DNA from: JAMLHH01 sp035515235 | Lineage (GTDB): Bacteria; Bacteroidota; Bacteroidia; Chitinophagales; JADIYW01 | DNA length: 64,000 nt | Assembly (NCBI GenBank): GCA_035515235.1 | Contig: DATJBS010000033.1 | Location: forward strand, 1-64,000 | Direction: 5' to 3' | Shown: positions 1 through 7,579 of the stretch, piece by piece | How the letters are laid out: each line of letters begins with the position of its first letter | Position numbering within the stretch: position 1 is the stretch's first letter | Notes under the pieces: model-generated | Seen by the model: only the letters and a program-made list of their open reading frames with translations | The model's database searches: none | What the model was told of the DNA's origin: nothing | Made by a program: the position numbers and the translations under genes

Positions 1-115
1 CTTTTGGACGAGGAGGCAATTTCGGAAATATTTCCATTCAGAGGAGGGAGGTCAATCCTCTCTCTTTTGAAAAATATTACTCATTTTGCATTCTCGCTAA
101 AGTTGCATTTACAAC

Positions 116-421
116 TTGAATCTTAGTAGAAATAATAAAACACATTTAATTACAGCTTTAGCATACTTCCATAATAAGTTTCTAAATGAGATACATCCAT
201 TTGCAGATGGTAACGGAAGAGTCTGTCGATTAATTATGGGAACTATTTTAATGAAAAATAATTGTCCACCAGTATTTGTAGAAATCACTTCCGAAAAGAA
301 TAGATTAGAATACGTAAAAAAAATTATTGAGTGTGAAGATAAAAAATCTGATGAACCTCTAATTGAATATCTTGCAAATGGAATGTCAGATTATCTAGAG
401 AATCGACTTTTAAAAGAATAA
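116..421 (+). pseudogene. Fic-domain protein, 5'-truncated remnant
   Basis: The readable frame carries the Fic core signature HPFADGNGR at about residues 27-35 of the open stretch, followed by a helix ending in PPVFVEI, as in Fic/Doc AMP-transferases. Fic proteins transfer AMP (or a related group) to a target hydroxyl, using the motif His and the following acidic and Gly/Arg residues to hold ATP. Only about 100 residues are open. The same frame has a TAA at 98-100, and the only possible start is a TTG with no ribosome-binding sequence. The N-terminal half of the domain, normally 80 or more residues before the motif, is missing. I infer a decayed gene fragment rather than a short functional gene. 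The catalytic loop itself is intact. It lies beside a toxin-antitoxin pair. Confidence 0.65.
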
Positions 422-454
422 ATCTGTATTAATAATAACTACCATGTCTCTAAT

Positions 455-778
455 TTAATCAACAAACGTTTCTCTAATTATTTCTTTACATTTTAAAATT
501 TCAGAATTAGTCAATCGTTTAAACTTTTTTACTATTCTAGACTTGTCAATAGTACGTATTTGGTCGATAACCACCATTCCTTTTTTATTATTATGCTCTA
601 CCTCAAAACGAGTGGGATAATTTTTCAAATTGCTCGTCAATGGTGCGACAATAATAGTATTTAAATGTCGATTCATTTCATTAGGAGATATTATAACGCT
701 AAGCCGAGTTTTATTTACTTCACTTCCAATTGTTGGATCGAGATTTACAAGAATGATGGAATATTGAATTAGCTCCAT
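455..778 (-). CDS. MazF/PemK-family mRNA interferase toxin
   Basis: 107 residues, the usual length for the PemK/MazF family of ribosome-dependent or -independent endoribonucleases. The N-terminal strand pair (ILVNLDPTIGSEVNKTR) matches the family pattern of a D-P-t-G-s-E run followed by K/R and R. The middle has IISPNEMN and IIVAPLTS, which line the RNA-binding and catalytic groove. The C-terminal helix is complete, so the gene looks intact. It overlaps the 3' end of the upstream antitoxin frame by 10 bases (769-778), the standard coupled toxin-antitoxin arrangement. The oddity is that this antitoxin frame contains a stop codon. The toxin may therefore be silent, controlled by another antitoxin, or degraded in function without visible lesions. 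Confidence 0.85.
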   Translation of the reverse strand: MELIQYSIILVNLDPTIGSEVNKTRLSVIISPNEMNRHLNTIIVAPLTSNLKNYPTRFEVEHNNKKGMVVIDQIRTIDKSRIVKKFKRLTNSEILKCKEIIRETFVD

Positions 779-1014
779 TCTTTAAAGTTTTCTTCTTCAA
801 AAACATCATTAATTAACAAGGAATCTTCTTTGTTTTCATGCATTTCTTTAAATGCGTTTTCCCATTTTTTTCTTGGAGATGGTATAGGTTTCAAAACAAT
901 TCAACCTTCTTCCAAAATTAATTCAACCTTGTCTTTGATATTATATTTTTCCAAGATAGTTTTACTTAAACGCAATCCTTTTGAATTTTCAATTTTAATA
1001 ATAGGTATTTCCAT
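769..1014 (-). pseudogene. MazE/AbrB-like antitoxin, interrupted by in-frame TGA
   Basis: Translated leftward from the ATG at 1014-1012, the frame reads a typical AbrB/MazE swapped-hairpin start (MEIPIIKIENSKGLRLSK, then ILEKYNI), reaches TGA at 903-901 (codon 38), and then continues in the same frame as IVLKPIPSPRKKWENAFKEM and on to a TAA at 771-769. The post-stop part is the expected MazE C-terminal tail that wraps the toxin, so the TGA breaks one gene rather than separating two. TGA is a normal terminator elsewhere in this window (for example at 24306-24308), so recoding is not supported. Without the tail, toxin neutralisation should fail. A sequencing or assembly error remains possible. 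Confidence 0.75.
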
Positions 1015-1086
1015 AGCTACAAAATGAACATACAAATTCATTCAATTTTATTGATTATGCAATTTTTAGTTTTTCAAGCTCTTTGA

Positions 1087-1725
1087 TTAATACTGGCCGA
1101 AATTATAAGAAACACCCCCTTCTATCCATCCTCTAGCACCGATATTTGCTTGAACATATGGCGAAAATTTATACTTCAATCTCATGCCAATTGGAGAAAT
1201 ATTAAAAACTGGTATTATTTTATTATACTGTCCAATCTGCTGATTAAGCTCATTATCGAAGGCTTTAGCACTATAAAATAAAAGACCCAATTCTACTCCA
1301 AAATACAATTGAATAGTTTTATTCTGTAGATAATGAAAATAAAGATTTGGTGTTAAAGTATATATCTGAGTTATTTGTTTTCTAGGAGAATAAATTTCAT
1401 TTTCTTTCAAATCATAATTCAATTTATAAAAACCAGAAGTAAATGATGCTCCCCAAGTTCCTCTTTCTTTGAATGGACGACTATATGATAGATTGAAAGA
1501 TGAAACATTGCGTTCTTTAAAATTGATTTCACTTCTGTTTTCACCACTATAGATATTATCAGCATTTTCTGTTAATATCCAAAGTCCAGAATAAATTTTA
1601 TTAAATGTATTGTAACCTATCCCTAACTGAATTTGATTATTATAAACTGCAGAAGTCTCTTCTGAATGTAAATCAGAAGATACAACAACAACAAAATAAA
1701 GGAGCAGAATACTTAATTTGTACAT
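1087..1725 (-). CDS. Secreted/outer-membrane protein, unknown function
   Basis: 212 residues with an N-terminal hydrophobic signal (about residues 3-17) and then alternating aromatic and polar strands rich in Tyr, Phe and Asn, ending in a strand with a Phe near the C-terminus (GGVSYNFGQY). This pattern fits a small outer-membrane beta-barrel of 8-10 strands. I recognise no specific family, and no enzymatic motif is visible. It stands alone on this strand, with a TATATTTG promoter-like box 21 bases upstream of the start codon. The divergent neighbour is an acyl-CoA dehydrogenase. Confidence 0.6.
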   Translation of the reverse strand: MYKLSILLLYFVVVVSSDLHSEETSAVYNNQIQLGIGYNTFNKIYSGLWILTENADNIYSGENRSEINFKERNVSSFNLSYSRPFKERGTWGASFTSGFYKLNYDLKENEIYSPRKQITQIYTLTPNLYFHYLQNKTIQLYFGVELGLLFYSAKAFDNELNQQIGQYNKIIPVFNISPIGMRLKYKFSPYVQANIGARGWIEGGVSYNFGQY

Positions 1726-1745
1726 ATTTAGATATTAATTTTCAT

Positions 1746-1753
1746 CAAATATA
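1746..1753 (-). promoter_or_regulatory. Bacteroidota -7 box (TATATTTG)
   Basis: Exact match to the Bacteroidota sigma-ABfr -7 consensus TAnnTTTG, read leftward, 20 bases before the ATG of the barrel gene. No clear -33 TTG is seen at the expected spacing. Confidence 0.45.
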
Positions 1754-1874
1754 ACATCCTTTTAAAAACAATTATTGATTTTGCTTTATCAAAACAATCG
1801 ATTAGGATGGAGACTAAGTGTTATGCTTTGTTACAAAACACCTACTCTTCCGTTGATAAGAGTAAAGTAAATTT

Positions 1875-3233
1875 ATGTCTAGTTCTTTTTCTAATTTCAA
1901 AAGCATTATTAAACTCCTTAAATCAGTTGATTTACAACACCTGAAGGACCTTACAGAAGATGTAGATATCTCAGCCTTGATGGATCAATTATCTAAGATG
2001 GATCCTCAACAAGTGAAAGGTTTGCTAAAAATGATGTCTGGTGAAAACAAGAAAAAGAAACTCCCAGATATTAATGCTGATTTTTATGAATTGAGTGACA
2101 AATTATCTGATGAACATCGGGTTATTCAATTACAACTTCGTTCTATGATGGAAGAGGAAATCCAACCTCTCATTAATGAACATTGGCTGCACGACGAATT
2201 CCCTTTTGAAATCATCGATAAATTTAGAAAGCTAAATCTCTGTGGTGTAACGTATGAAGGTTATGGATGCCCCAATCTTCCTTTCTTAATGGAAGGTATC
2301 ATTGCTATGGAAATGGCGAGAGTTGATGCTTCAGTGGCCACTTTTTTTGGAGTACAATCTGGCTTAGCTATGGGTTCCATCTATCTATGTGGATCTGATG
2401 CACAAAAAGAAGAATGGTTGCCACAAATGCAACAATTGAACATCATTGGAGCCTTTGGTTTGACAGAACCTGATGTAGGATCAGGAGCAGCGGGTGGATT
2501 GACAACTACATGTGAAAAGACAGATGATGGTTGGGTCATCAATGGTCAGAAAAAATGGATTGGCAATGCTACATTTTCAGATATTACTATCATTTGGGCG
2601 AGAGATCTAGGAGACAATCAAGTCAAAGGATTTATTGTAAAAAAAGATAATCCAGGTTTTCAAGTGGAAAAAATTAAGGATAAAATGTCTTTAAGAATCG
2701 TCCAAAATGGATTAATTACCATGAAAAACTGTGTAGTACCAGAAAGTGATAAATTAGAGCATGCGAATTCATTTAGAGATACTGCGAAAGTCTTAAAAAT
2801 GACTCGAGCCGGCGTCGCTTGGATGGCAGTAGGTTGTGCTAGAGGTGCTTATGAAAATGCATTAGATTATACTAGAAAAAGAAAACAATTCGGAAGGCCT
2901 ATTGCTTCATTTCAAATGATACAAGGACACTTAGTAGAAATGCTCTCTAATTTGACAGCTATGCAAACAATGGTTTATCGCCTTTCAGAAATGCAAGATC
3001 AAGATATGCTGAAAGATGAACATGCATCGTTAGCTAAGGTATTTTGCACTCTGAGAACTAGAGATATTGTCAGCAGGGCAAGAGAAGTCATGGGAGGAAA
3101 TGGTATATTATTGGAGCATAATGTAGCACGATTCGTTGCAGATGCTGAAGCTCTATATTCTTACGAAGGCACTAAAGAAATTAATTCTTTGATAGTAGGA
3201 AGAGCAATTACTGGCTTCAGCGCTTTTGTATAA
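1875..3233 (+). CDS. Acyl-CoA dehydrogenase (glutaryl-CoA-dehydrogenase-like clade)
   Basis: 452 residues. Residues about 75-450 form the FAD-dependent acyl-CoA dehydrogenase fold: an alpha-helical N-domain, the middle beta-domain with the flavin and substrate signature FGLTEPDVGSG, and a C-domain with RKQFGRPIASFQMIQ and MGGNGI. The catalytic base is probably Glu431 in YEGTKEINS, the glutaryl-CoA-dehydrogenase-type position. The Arg that binds the distal carboxylate of glutaryl-CoA appears to be replaced by Ala in ASVATFFGVQSG (alignment by eye), so a monocarboxylic substrate is more likely. The first 75 or so residues form an extra helical, Lys-rich extension before the usual start. The enzyme would pass electrons to ETF in fatty-acid or amino-acid breakdown. 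It is monocistronic. Confidence 0.88.
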   Translation: MSSSFSNFKSIIKLLKSVDLQHLKDLTEDVDISALMDQLSKMDPQQVKGLLKMMSGENKKKKLPDINADFYELSDKLSDEHRVIQLQLRSMMEEEIQPLINEHWLHDEFPFEIIDKFRKLNLCGVTYEGYGCPNLPFLMEGIIAMEMARVDASVATFFGVQSGLAMGSIYLCGSDAQKEEWLPQMQQLNIIGAFGLTEPDVGSGAAGGLTTTCEKTDDGWVINGQKKWIGNATFSDITIIWARDLGDNQVKGFIVKKDNPGFQVEKIKDKMSLRIVQNGLITMKNCVVPESDKLEHANSFRDTAKVLKMTRAGVAWMAVGCARGAYENALDYTRKRKQFGRPIASFQMIQGHLVEMLSNLTAMQTMVYRLSEMQDQDMLKDEHASLAKVFCTLRTRDIVSRAREVMGGNGILLEHNVARFVADAEALYSYEGTKEINSLIVGRAITGFSAFV

Positions 3234-3266
3234 AAAAAGAAAGGTTGCAAACCAAAGCAACCTTTC
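3232..3266 (-). terminator. Intrinsic terminator between convergent genes
   Basis: A perfect 10-bp stem (3239-3248 with 3257-3266) and an 8-base loop. The seven A residues at 3232-3238 become a U-tract on the leftward strand, so it mainly terminates the serine hydrolase gene that ends at 3294. Confidence 0.75.
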
Positions 3267-3293
3267 CAAATCATCACTACCAAAACAAAAAAT

Positions 3294-4439
3294 TTATTTA
3301 TTGGCTAAATCATGTTGTTGTATATGATCTAACTGCTCTTCTTCATATAATTGATTAGATAAGTCTTTCAACATATCATACCATTTTAATCCACCTTTAT
3401 TTTCACCTAATCTCACAATCACAACTCCAGACGTATTATTGACCATCATGATTTGACCTCTGAATCCAGCGGCGAAATATACATCACTCTCTTCATCCCA
3501 AGTGTTGTACCACCATCCATTACAATATTTCCCTTCTTCATTTCTACATTCACTGTCTTTACAGAATGTATTATTGTAAGGGTTTAAAACTTGTTCGTTT
3601 TTAAGCACTCCTTTATTCAACACTAAATTTCCAAACTTAGCTAAGTCTCTAGCAGAGATATTCAATCCTCCATAATATTTTGGTTGACCGCTTTCTTTAC
3701 TATCTATACTCCACGCAACAGGATCTTGAAATGAAAGCTTAGAAAACAATTTTTCATTTACATATTCTAAAAATGGTTGACCGACGGCGCGCTCAATACA
3801 TTCTCCTAAAATCTGAGTGTCTATAGATTTATACTTAAATACAGTACCTGGCTCATTTTTTACTTTTATGTTATCGATAGCACTGAAAGAATTTTTTCTG
3901 TTGTAAAACTTTAATGTTTGAAGTAAGTTTTTGTATTCATCATAATTCAATCCGGATTGCATTTGGACTAAATGAAATAGAGTTATTTTACTTAAATCAC
4001 CTTCTTTAAATTCTGGTATAAAATCGCTGACAGGCTGATCTATATTTTTAATTTTTCCTTCTTGAATAGCTATTCCTAATAAAGAAGTGGTAATAGTCTT
4101 GGTCACAGAAAATATTTGTGTGCGATCTCCTTGCTCTATCCCGTTGAAATAATTTTCATACAATAGCTTACCGTTTTTCATGACTAAAAAAGAAGTAGTA
4201 TTGGTCTTTTCTAACATTTCTTCTAAAGAGCTATATTTCTTTAAGGCTTTAGCTTCTGCCCAATTTTCAAAACCTACCATACAGTCCTGAGAATAAGCAA
4301 AGCACTTTTGTGAAGAATTTATTTTTAGATTTTTCACACCATATTTCTCTCCGTCATAAATCGTAGGGATTTTTACAGAAGAACATGATTGAACAATACT
4401 TAATAAAACAGTAATTAATAAAGTAGAGATATATTTCAT
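3294..4439 (-). CDS. Beta-lactamase-family (class C-like) serine hydrolase, lipoprotein
   Basis: 381 residues. It begins with a signal ending in a lipobox with Cys19, so it is probably a lipoprotein. The penicillin-binding/beta-lactamase fold is marked by the SxxK motif SVTK (Ser111, Lys114) and by a later YKS that replaces the usual YxN. Such proteins in this phylum act as esterases, D-aminopeptidases or peptidoglycan-linked hydrolases, and substrate cannot be read from sequence. A second family member lies at 39454-40578. It shares the NGKLLYENY-like strand, the SxxK region and the pre-C-terminal G-x-x-G-Q-M strand, so the two are paralogues. A leftward terminator follows it. Confidence 0.8.
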   Translation of the reverse strand: MKYISTLLITVLLSIVQSCSSVKIPTIYDGEKYGVKNLKINSSQKCFAYSQDCMVGFENWAEAKALKKYSSLEEMLEKTNTTSFLVMKNGKLLYENYFNGIEQGDRTQIFSVTKTITTSLLGIAIQEGKIKNIDQPVSDFIPEFKEGDLSKITLFHLVQMQSGLNYDEYKNLLQTLKFYNRKNSFSAIDNIKVKNEPGTVFKYKSIDTQILGECIERAVGQPFLEYVNEKLFSKLSFQDPVAWSIDSKESGQPKYYGGLNISARDLAKFGNLVLNKGVLKNEQVLNPYNNTFCKDSECRNEEGKYCNGWWYNTWDEESDVYFAAGFRGQIMMVNNTSGVVIVRLGENKGGLKWYDMLKDLSNQLYEEEQLDHIQQHDLANK

Positions 4440-4577
4440 TGGAATCTAATAGTTATTACTTAATACCATACTAAAAAGTAGGTAACTATAAAACTACGAA
4501 AAACCAATCAATAACTAACTGTTTATGGTGATATTATAATGTTAAAAGATTGTTGAGATGTACAAATACTTTCACAA

Positions 4578-6194
4578 CTACAATAAAATAAGGGCTCCTG
4601 AGTGTGCAGGCATAGAAATAAATGATTGAATTTCTGGTGATTGAGTGAAAGATGCTGCTAATAATTGACCTTTAATGTCAACAATTTGAACGGAATCTGA
4701 AAAATTAACCAATACCGCTATTCTTTCTTGTTCAAAAGATCTTTCAAAATGCAACAGGTTTTTATCAGAAGTTTTCATGGTGAATTTCCCCTGATGTAAA
4801 GCTGAGTGCTTTTTTCTCAGTGCAATAATTAATTTGTACCAATTCAAAAGAGATTCAGGATCGCTTTTCATTTGAGTTACATTTCTTTTATCTGATTCAG
4901 CTGTTATTGACAACCAAGGTTTAGTATCAGAAAAGCCACAGAACTGTGAATTATCCCATTGCATTGGAGTTCTACACACATCTCGATTGATACTTACTGG
5001 TGAAAATTTCAGCAAGAAATCAGGAAGCCAATGAAAGACAGCAGCCATAGGATCTTTAGCTTCATTTCTAGGAATTATGGCATTGATTATTCCTATTTCA
5101 TCTCCAAAATAAATAGTGGGAACTGCTCTTACAGTCAGTTGAATCAGAGCTATTAACTTAGCTTTGGTGAGGTCGTTTTGAACTCTTCGGATGTATCTAT
5201 AAATATCGTGATTGCCTAAAACCCATGTAGGAATTAAAGGTGCAGGAAATTCATTCTCTAATTCTTGTATGGTATTCTTGAACCATTTGGCTTTAAATTT
5301 AAAATACATGGTTTCAAACAAAAAGATTAAATGTAAGCCATCTTGATTGCCTAAATACTTTCTAACAGTAGATTTATCGCCAAATACTTCACCTAATAAA
5401 AAGCGGTTATTTGGTCCATATTCATCGACTACATTTCTAAGTTTTTGTGCAAACTCAAAATTATCATCTTGATTAAGTGAATATTTTCTGATTTGAAAAT
5501 TACCACCCGGCCATTCTACAGAAGGAATTGGATTAGGTGTCCATGGATTATCTCTCCATTGTTCATCTTTTAAAATGCAATTGAAAATATCTAGTCTAAA
5601 CCCATCTATGCCTTTGTCCAACCAATACCTAACTGTATCAAACATTTCTTGTTGAACTTCAGGATTTCTGTAATTTAAATCCGGTTGAAATGGTAAAAAA
5701 GAAGAGTAATACCACTGTTTTCTTTTAGGATGATAATGCCAACCTTTGCCCCAAACAATACTTTTCCAGTTATTTGGAGGACGATTCCCTTTGCCATCTC
5801 TCCACATATACCAATCAGATTTGGGATTGTCTTTAGACTGACAAGATTCTTTAAACCATTCATGCTGATCAGAAGTATGATTCATTACCATATCTAGCAT
5901 GATTTTCATTCCTCTTTGATGAATTTGTGCAATGAGTTGATCTACATCTTCTAAAGTTCCATATTCTGGAGCTATTGTTCTATAATTGCTAATATCGTAA
6001 CCAAAATCTTGCTGAGGGCTTTGAAAAAATGGAGAGAACCATATCGTTTCTACTCCAAGCTCTTGGAGATAATCCAGTCTCTGAATGATTCCTTTAATAT
6101 CGCCAATTCCATCGTGATTGCTATCTTGAAAAGAACGTGGATATATATGATATATGACAGTTTTTTTCCACCATGGAAGTTCCTGAGAAAGCAT
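4578..6194 (-). CDS. GH13 alpha-glucosidase (oligo-1,6-glucosidase type)
   Basis: 538 residues, a normal length for GH13 alpha-glucosidases. All GH13 regions are visible: region I DMVMNH (101-106), region V QPDLNY (170-175), region II GFRLD with nucleophile Asp202, region III LLGEV with acid/base Glu269, and region IV GNHD with Asp330. The N-terminal SNHDGIGD loop resembles the calcium-binding loop of this subgroup. There is no signal peptide, so it is probably cytoplasmic and hydrolyses maltose, isomaltose or related oligosaccharides. No transporter or regulator of sugar use lies nearby, so the exact substrate is open. Confidence 0.88.
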   Translation of the reverse strand: MLSQELPWWKKTVIYHIYPRSFQDSNHDGIGDIKGIIQRLDYLQELGVETIWFSPFFQSPQQDFGYDISNYRTIAPEYGTLEDVDQLIAQIHQRGMKIMLDMVMNHTSDQHEWFKESCQSKDNPKSDWYMWRDGKGNRPPNNWKSIVWGKGWHYHPKRKQWYYSSFLPFQPDLNYRNPEVQQEMFDTVRYWLDKGIDGFRLDIFNCILKDEQWRDNPWTPNPIPSVEWPGGNFQIRKYSLNQDDNFEFAQKLRNVVDEYGPNNRFLLGEVFGDKSTVRKYLGNQDGLHLIFLFETMYFKFKAKWFKNTIQELENEFPAPLIPTWVLGNHDIYRYIRRVQNDLTKAKLIALIQLTVRAVPTIYFGDEIGIINAIIPRNEAKDPMAAVFHWLPDFLLKFSPVSINRDVCRTPMQWDNSQFCGFSDTKPWLSITAESDKRNVTQMKSDPESLLNWYKLIIALRKKHSALHQGKFTMKTSDKNLLHFERSFEQERIAVLVNFSDSVQIVDIKGQLLAASFTQSPEIQSFISMPAHSGALILL

Positions 6195-6237
6195 ATTTCT
6201 GAATATTTATTAAAAAAATGAAAAATTATTTAGAACA

Positions 6238-7242
6238 TTAAAAGTCCCAAATATTGACTTTTTCTTGTCTGATCGTATCTCCAGATTTTTCTTGAATGTA
6301 GATATATCCCGAGCCAGCTAATTGTACAGCATTAGTTCTTTGTTCTTCATCAGAAATCAATTGATGATAGTCTACAGAAAACTTTTTAAGCACAGACCAT
6401 TCTCCTCTTTTGAAAGTATAAATCCTCATTTTACCTCCACTTCCGTCATTAAACAATGCACTAAATTCATCATTTCCGTCACCATCTAAATCACCTTCAT
6501 TCAGTAGCTGAACAGCTTTTGTGCCTCTAATATCTAGGGGTGGCAGTAATTCATTAGAGAAGAAAAGACTGGTTGCACAATCTGAACAACTCAGATTTTC
6601 TGGAGGAAATACAAAAATAGTTTCGTTGTCCTTACCAGAGAAATTACCTTTTATCTCAGTCATAGAAGGAGAATACATCGCTTTGAATACCAACATCGAA
6701 TCTTTGAATTCTTGATGTTTGACATCTGTTTCAGGGTCACTCTCTGCGACAATTTGCCATTGATTTTCTTCGACTTTTTTAAATATTAAATATGCAGGAA
6801 CTGGAGCTGTTATACTTCCTACTTTGATATATTTTGTAAAGTCACATCTATATTCATCTGAACTGACTTTTGAAACTTTAATTCCTCCAATAATTCTCTG
6901 AAAATAATCCGGATATTTTTGAAAAACTTTCCTTTTTACATTTAAAGCTTCATAACTATTTTTGTCTTCTCCATAAAAGAACAATCGAGTAGCATAAATA
7001 TCTTGTAAATTATCTATGAATTTTGAATTGTGGTATCCATTCCACACTCTCACCATATGCGCTACTTGCATGGTATCATGCATTTCTTCAAATGTTAGAG
7101 TCGCTCCCAATTTCTCCTGAATGACTTCTTCTTCAGTCTTTTGAGGTTCGGAATTATCTTCATCATTTGAATTACAATTTTGAAAAACAATCAAGATTGC
7201 ACTCCATAATAGTATATAAGTAAAATATTTTGCCACTTTCAT
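6238..7242 (-). CDS. Lipoprotein with a C-terminal VCBS/FG-GAP-like segment, unknown function
   Basis: 334 residues. The signal peptide ends at a lipobox with Cys23, followed by an acidic stretch typical of exported lipoproteins in this phylum. The C-terminal third contains NEGDLDGDGNDEF, a calcium-binding FG-GAP/VCBS-like loop found in blades of beta-propellers, but only one such loop is seen. The middle part has no recognised domain. It lies 43 bases upstream of the GH13 gene on the same strand and may be cotranscribed with it. A TATATTTG box lies five bases before its ATG. Confidence 0.65.
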   Translation of the reverse strand: MKVAKYFTYILLWSAILIVFQNCNSNDEDNSEPQKTEEEVIQEKLGATLTFEEMHDTMQVAHMVRVWNGYHNSKFIDNLQDIYATRLFFYGEDKNSYEALNVKRKVFQKYPDYFQRIIGGIKVSKVSSDEYRCDFTKYIKVGSITAPVPAYLIFKKVEENQWQIVAESDPETDVKHQEFKDSMLVFKAMYSPSMTEIKGNFSGKDNETIFVFPPENLSCSDCATSLFFSNELLPPLDIRGTKAVQLLNEGDLDGDGNDEFSALFNDGSGGKMRIYTFKRGEWSVLKKFSVDYHQLISDEEQRTNAVQLAGSGYIYIQEKSGDTIRQEKVNIWDF

Positions 7243-7247
7243 TCAAA

Positions 7248-7255
7248 CAAATATA
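7248..7255 (-). promoter_or_regulatory. Bacteroidota -7 box (TATATTTG)
   Basis: Exact TAnnTTTG match read leftward, with five bases between it and the lipoprotein ATG. Transcription from it would start almost at the start codon, giving a very short or absent 5' untranslated region. Confidence 0.45.
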
Positions 7256-7579
7256 ATTAGCATCTTTGAATTGTTTACTATTTCATTTTGAATGAAAATT
7301 ATAATAAGCAATCTTTCAACTGATAAAGGATAAAATCATTGATAGTGTAAAGGTATTCAATCCACTTCATTATACTTTGAGAAGCCTTGTACGACACAGT
7401 TTCAAAGAATTATAAACTGTAATTCACCAGTCCCATTTTAACAGAAATAAAATAATATTCCACATTCATTTTACATGGTGAATAACTTTATTGGACGGTG
7501 TTGGCAATCTATTTATATTTTTATTGTGGCTTAATGTATCTTATAGAGTTATATCGTAGAATATTTAAAGAAGTAAAGT
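7256..7579. other. Intergenic region, no gene seen
   Basis: About 320 bases between divergent genes. It is AT-rich, with stops in all frames and no tRNA-like or terminator-like structure that I could find. It presumably holds the promoter of the TPR-SUFU gene, but I see no exact TAnnTTTG box on the rightward strand. Confidence 0.4.

Noticed and set aside
1..126. Rightward open frame at the left edge ending in TAG at 124-126
   Set aside because: About 41 residues with no recognisable motif and no view of its start. It may be the end of an upstream gene, but I cannot support that from this window.
901..903. TGA read as an amino acid (recoding or selenocysteine)
   Set aside because: TGA ends genes normally elsewhere in the window, no SECIS-like hairpin is seen after it, and MazE proteins are not selenoproteins.
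830..1027. Rightward open frame over the antitoxin region
   Set aside because: It is antisense to the AbrB/MazE-like frame, which has clear family features on the other strand, and its own protein has no recognisable pattern.
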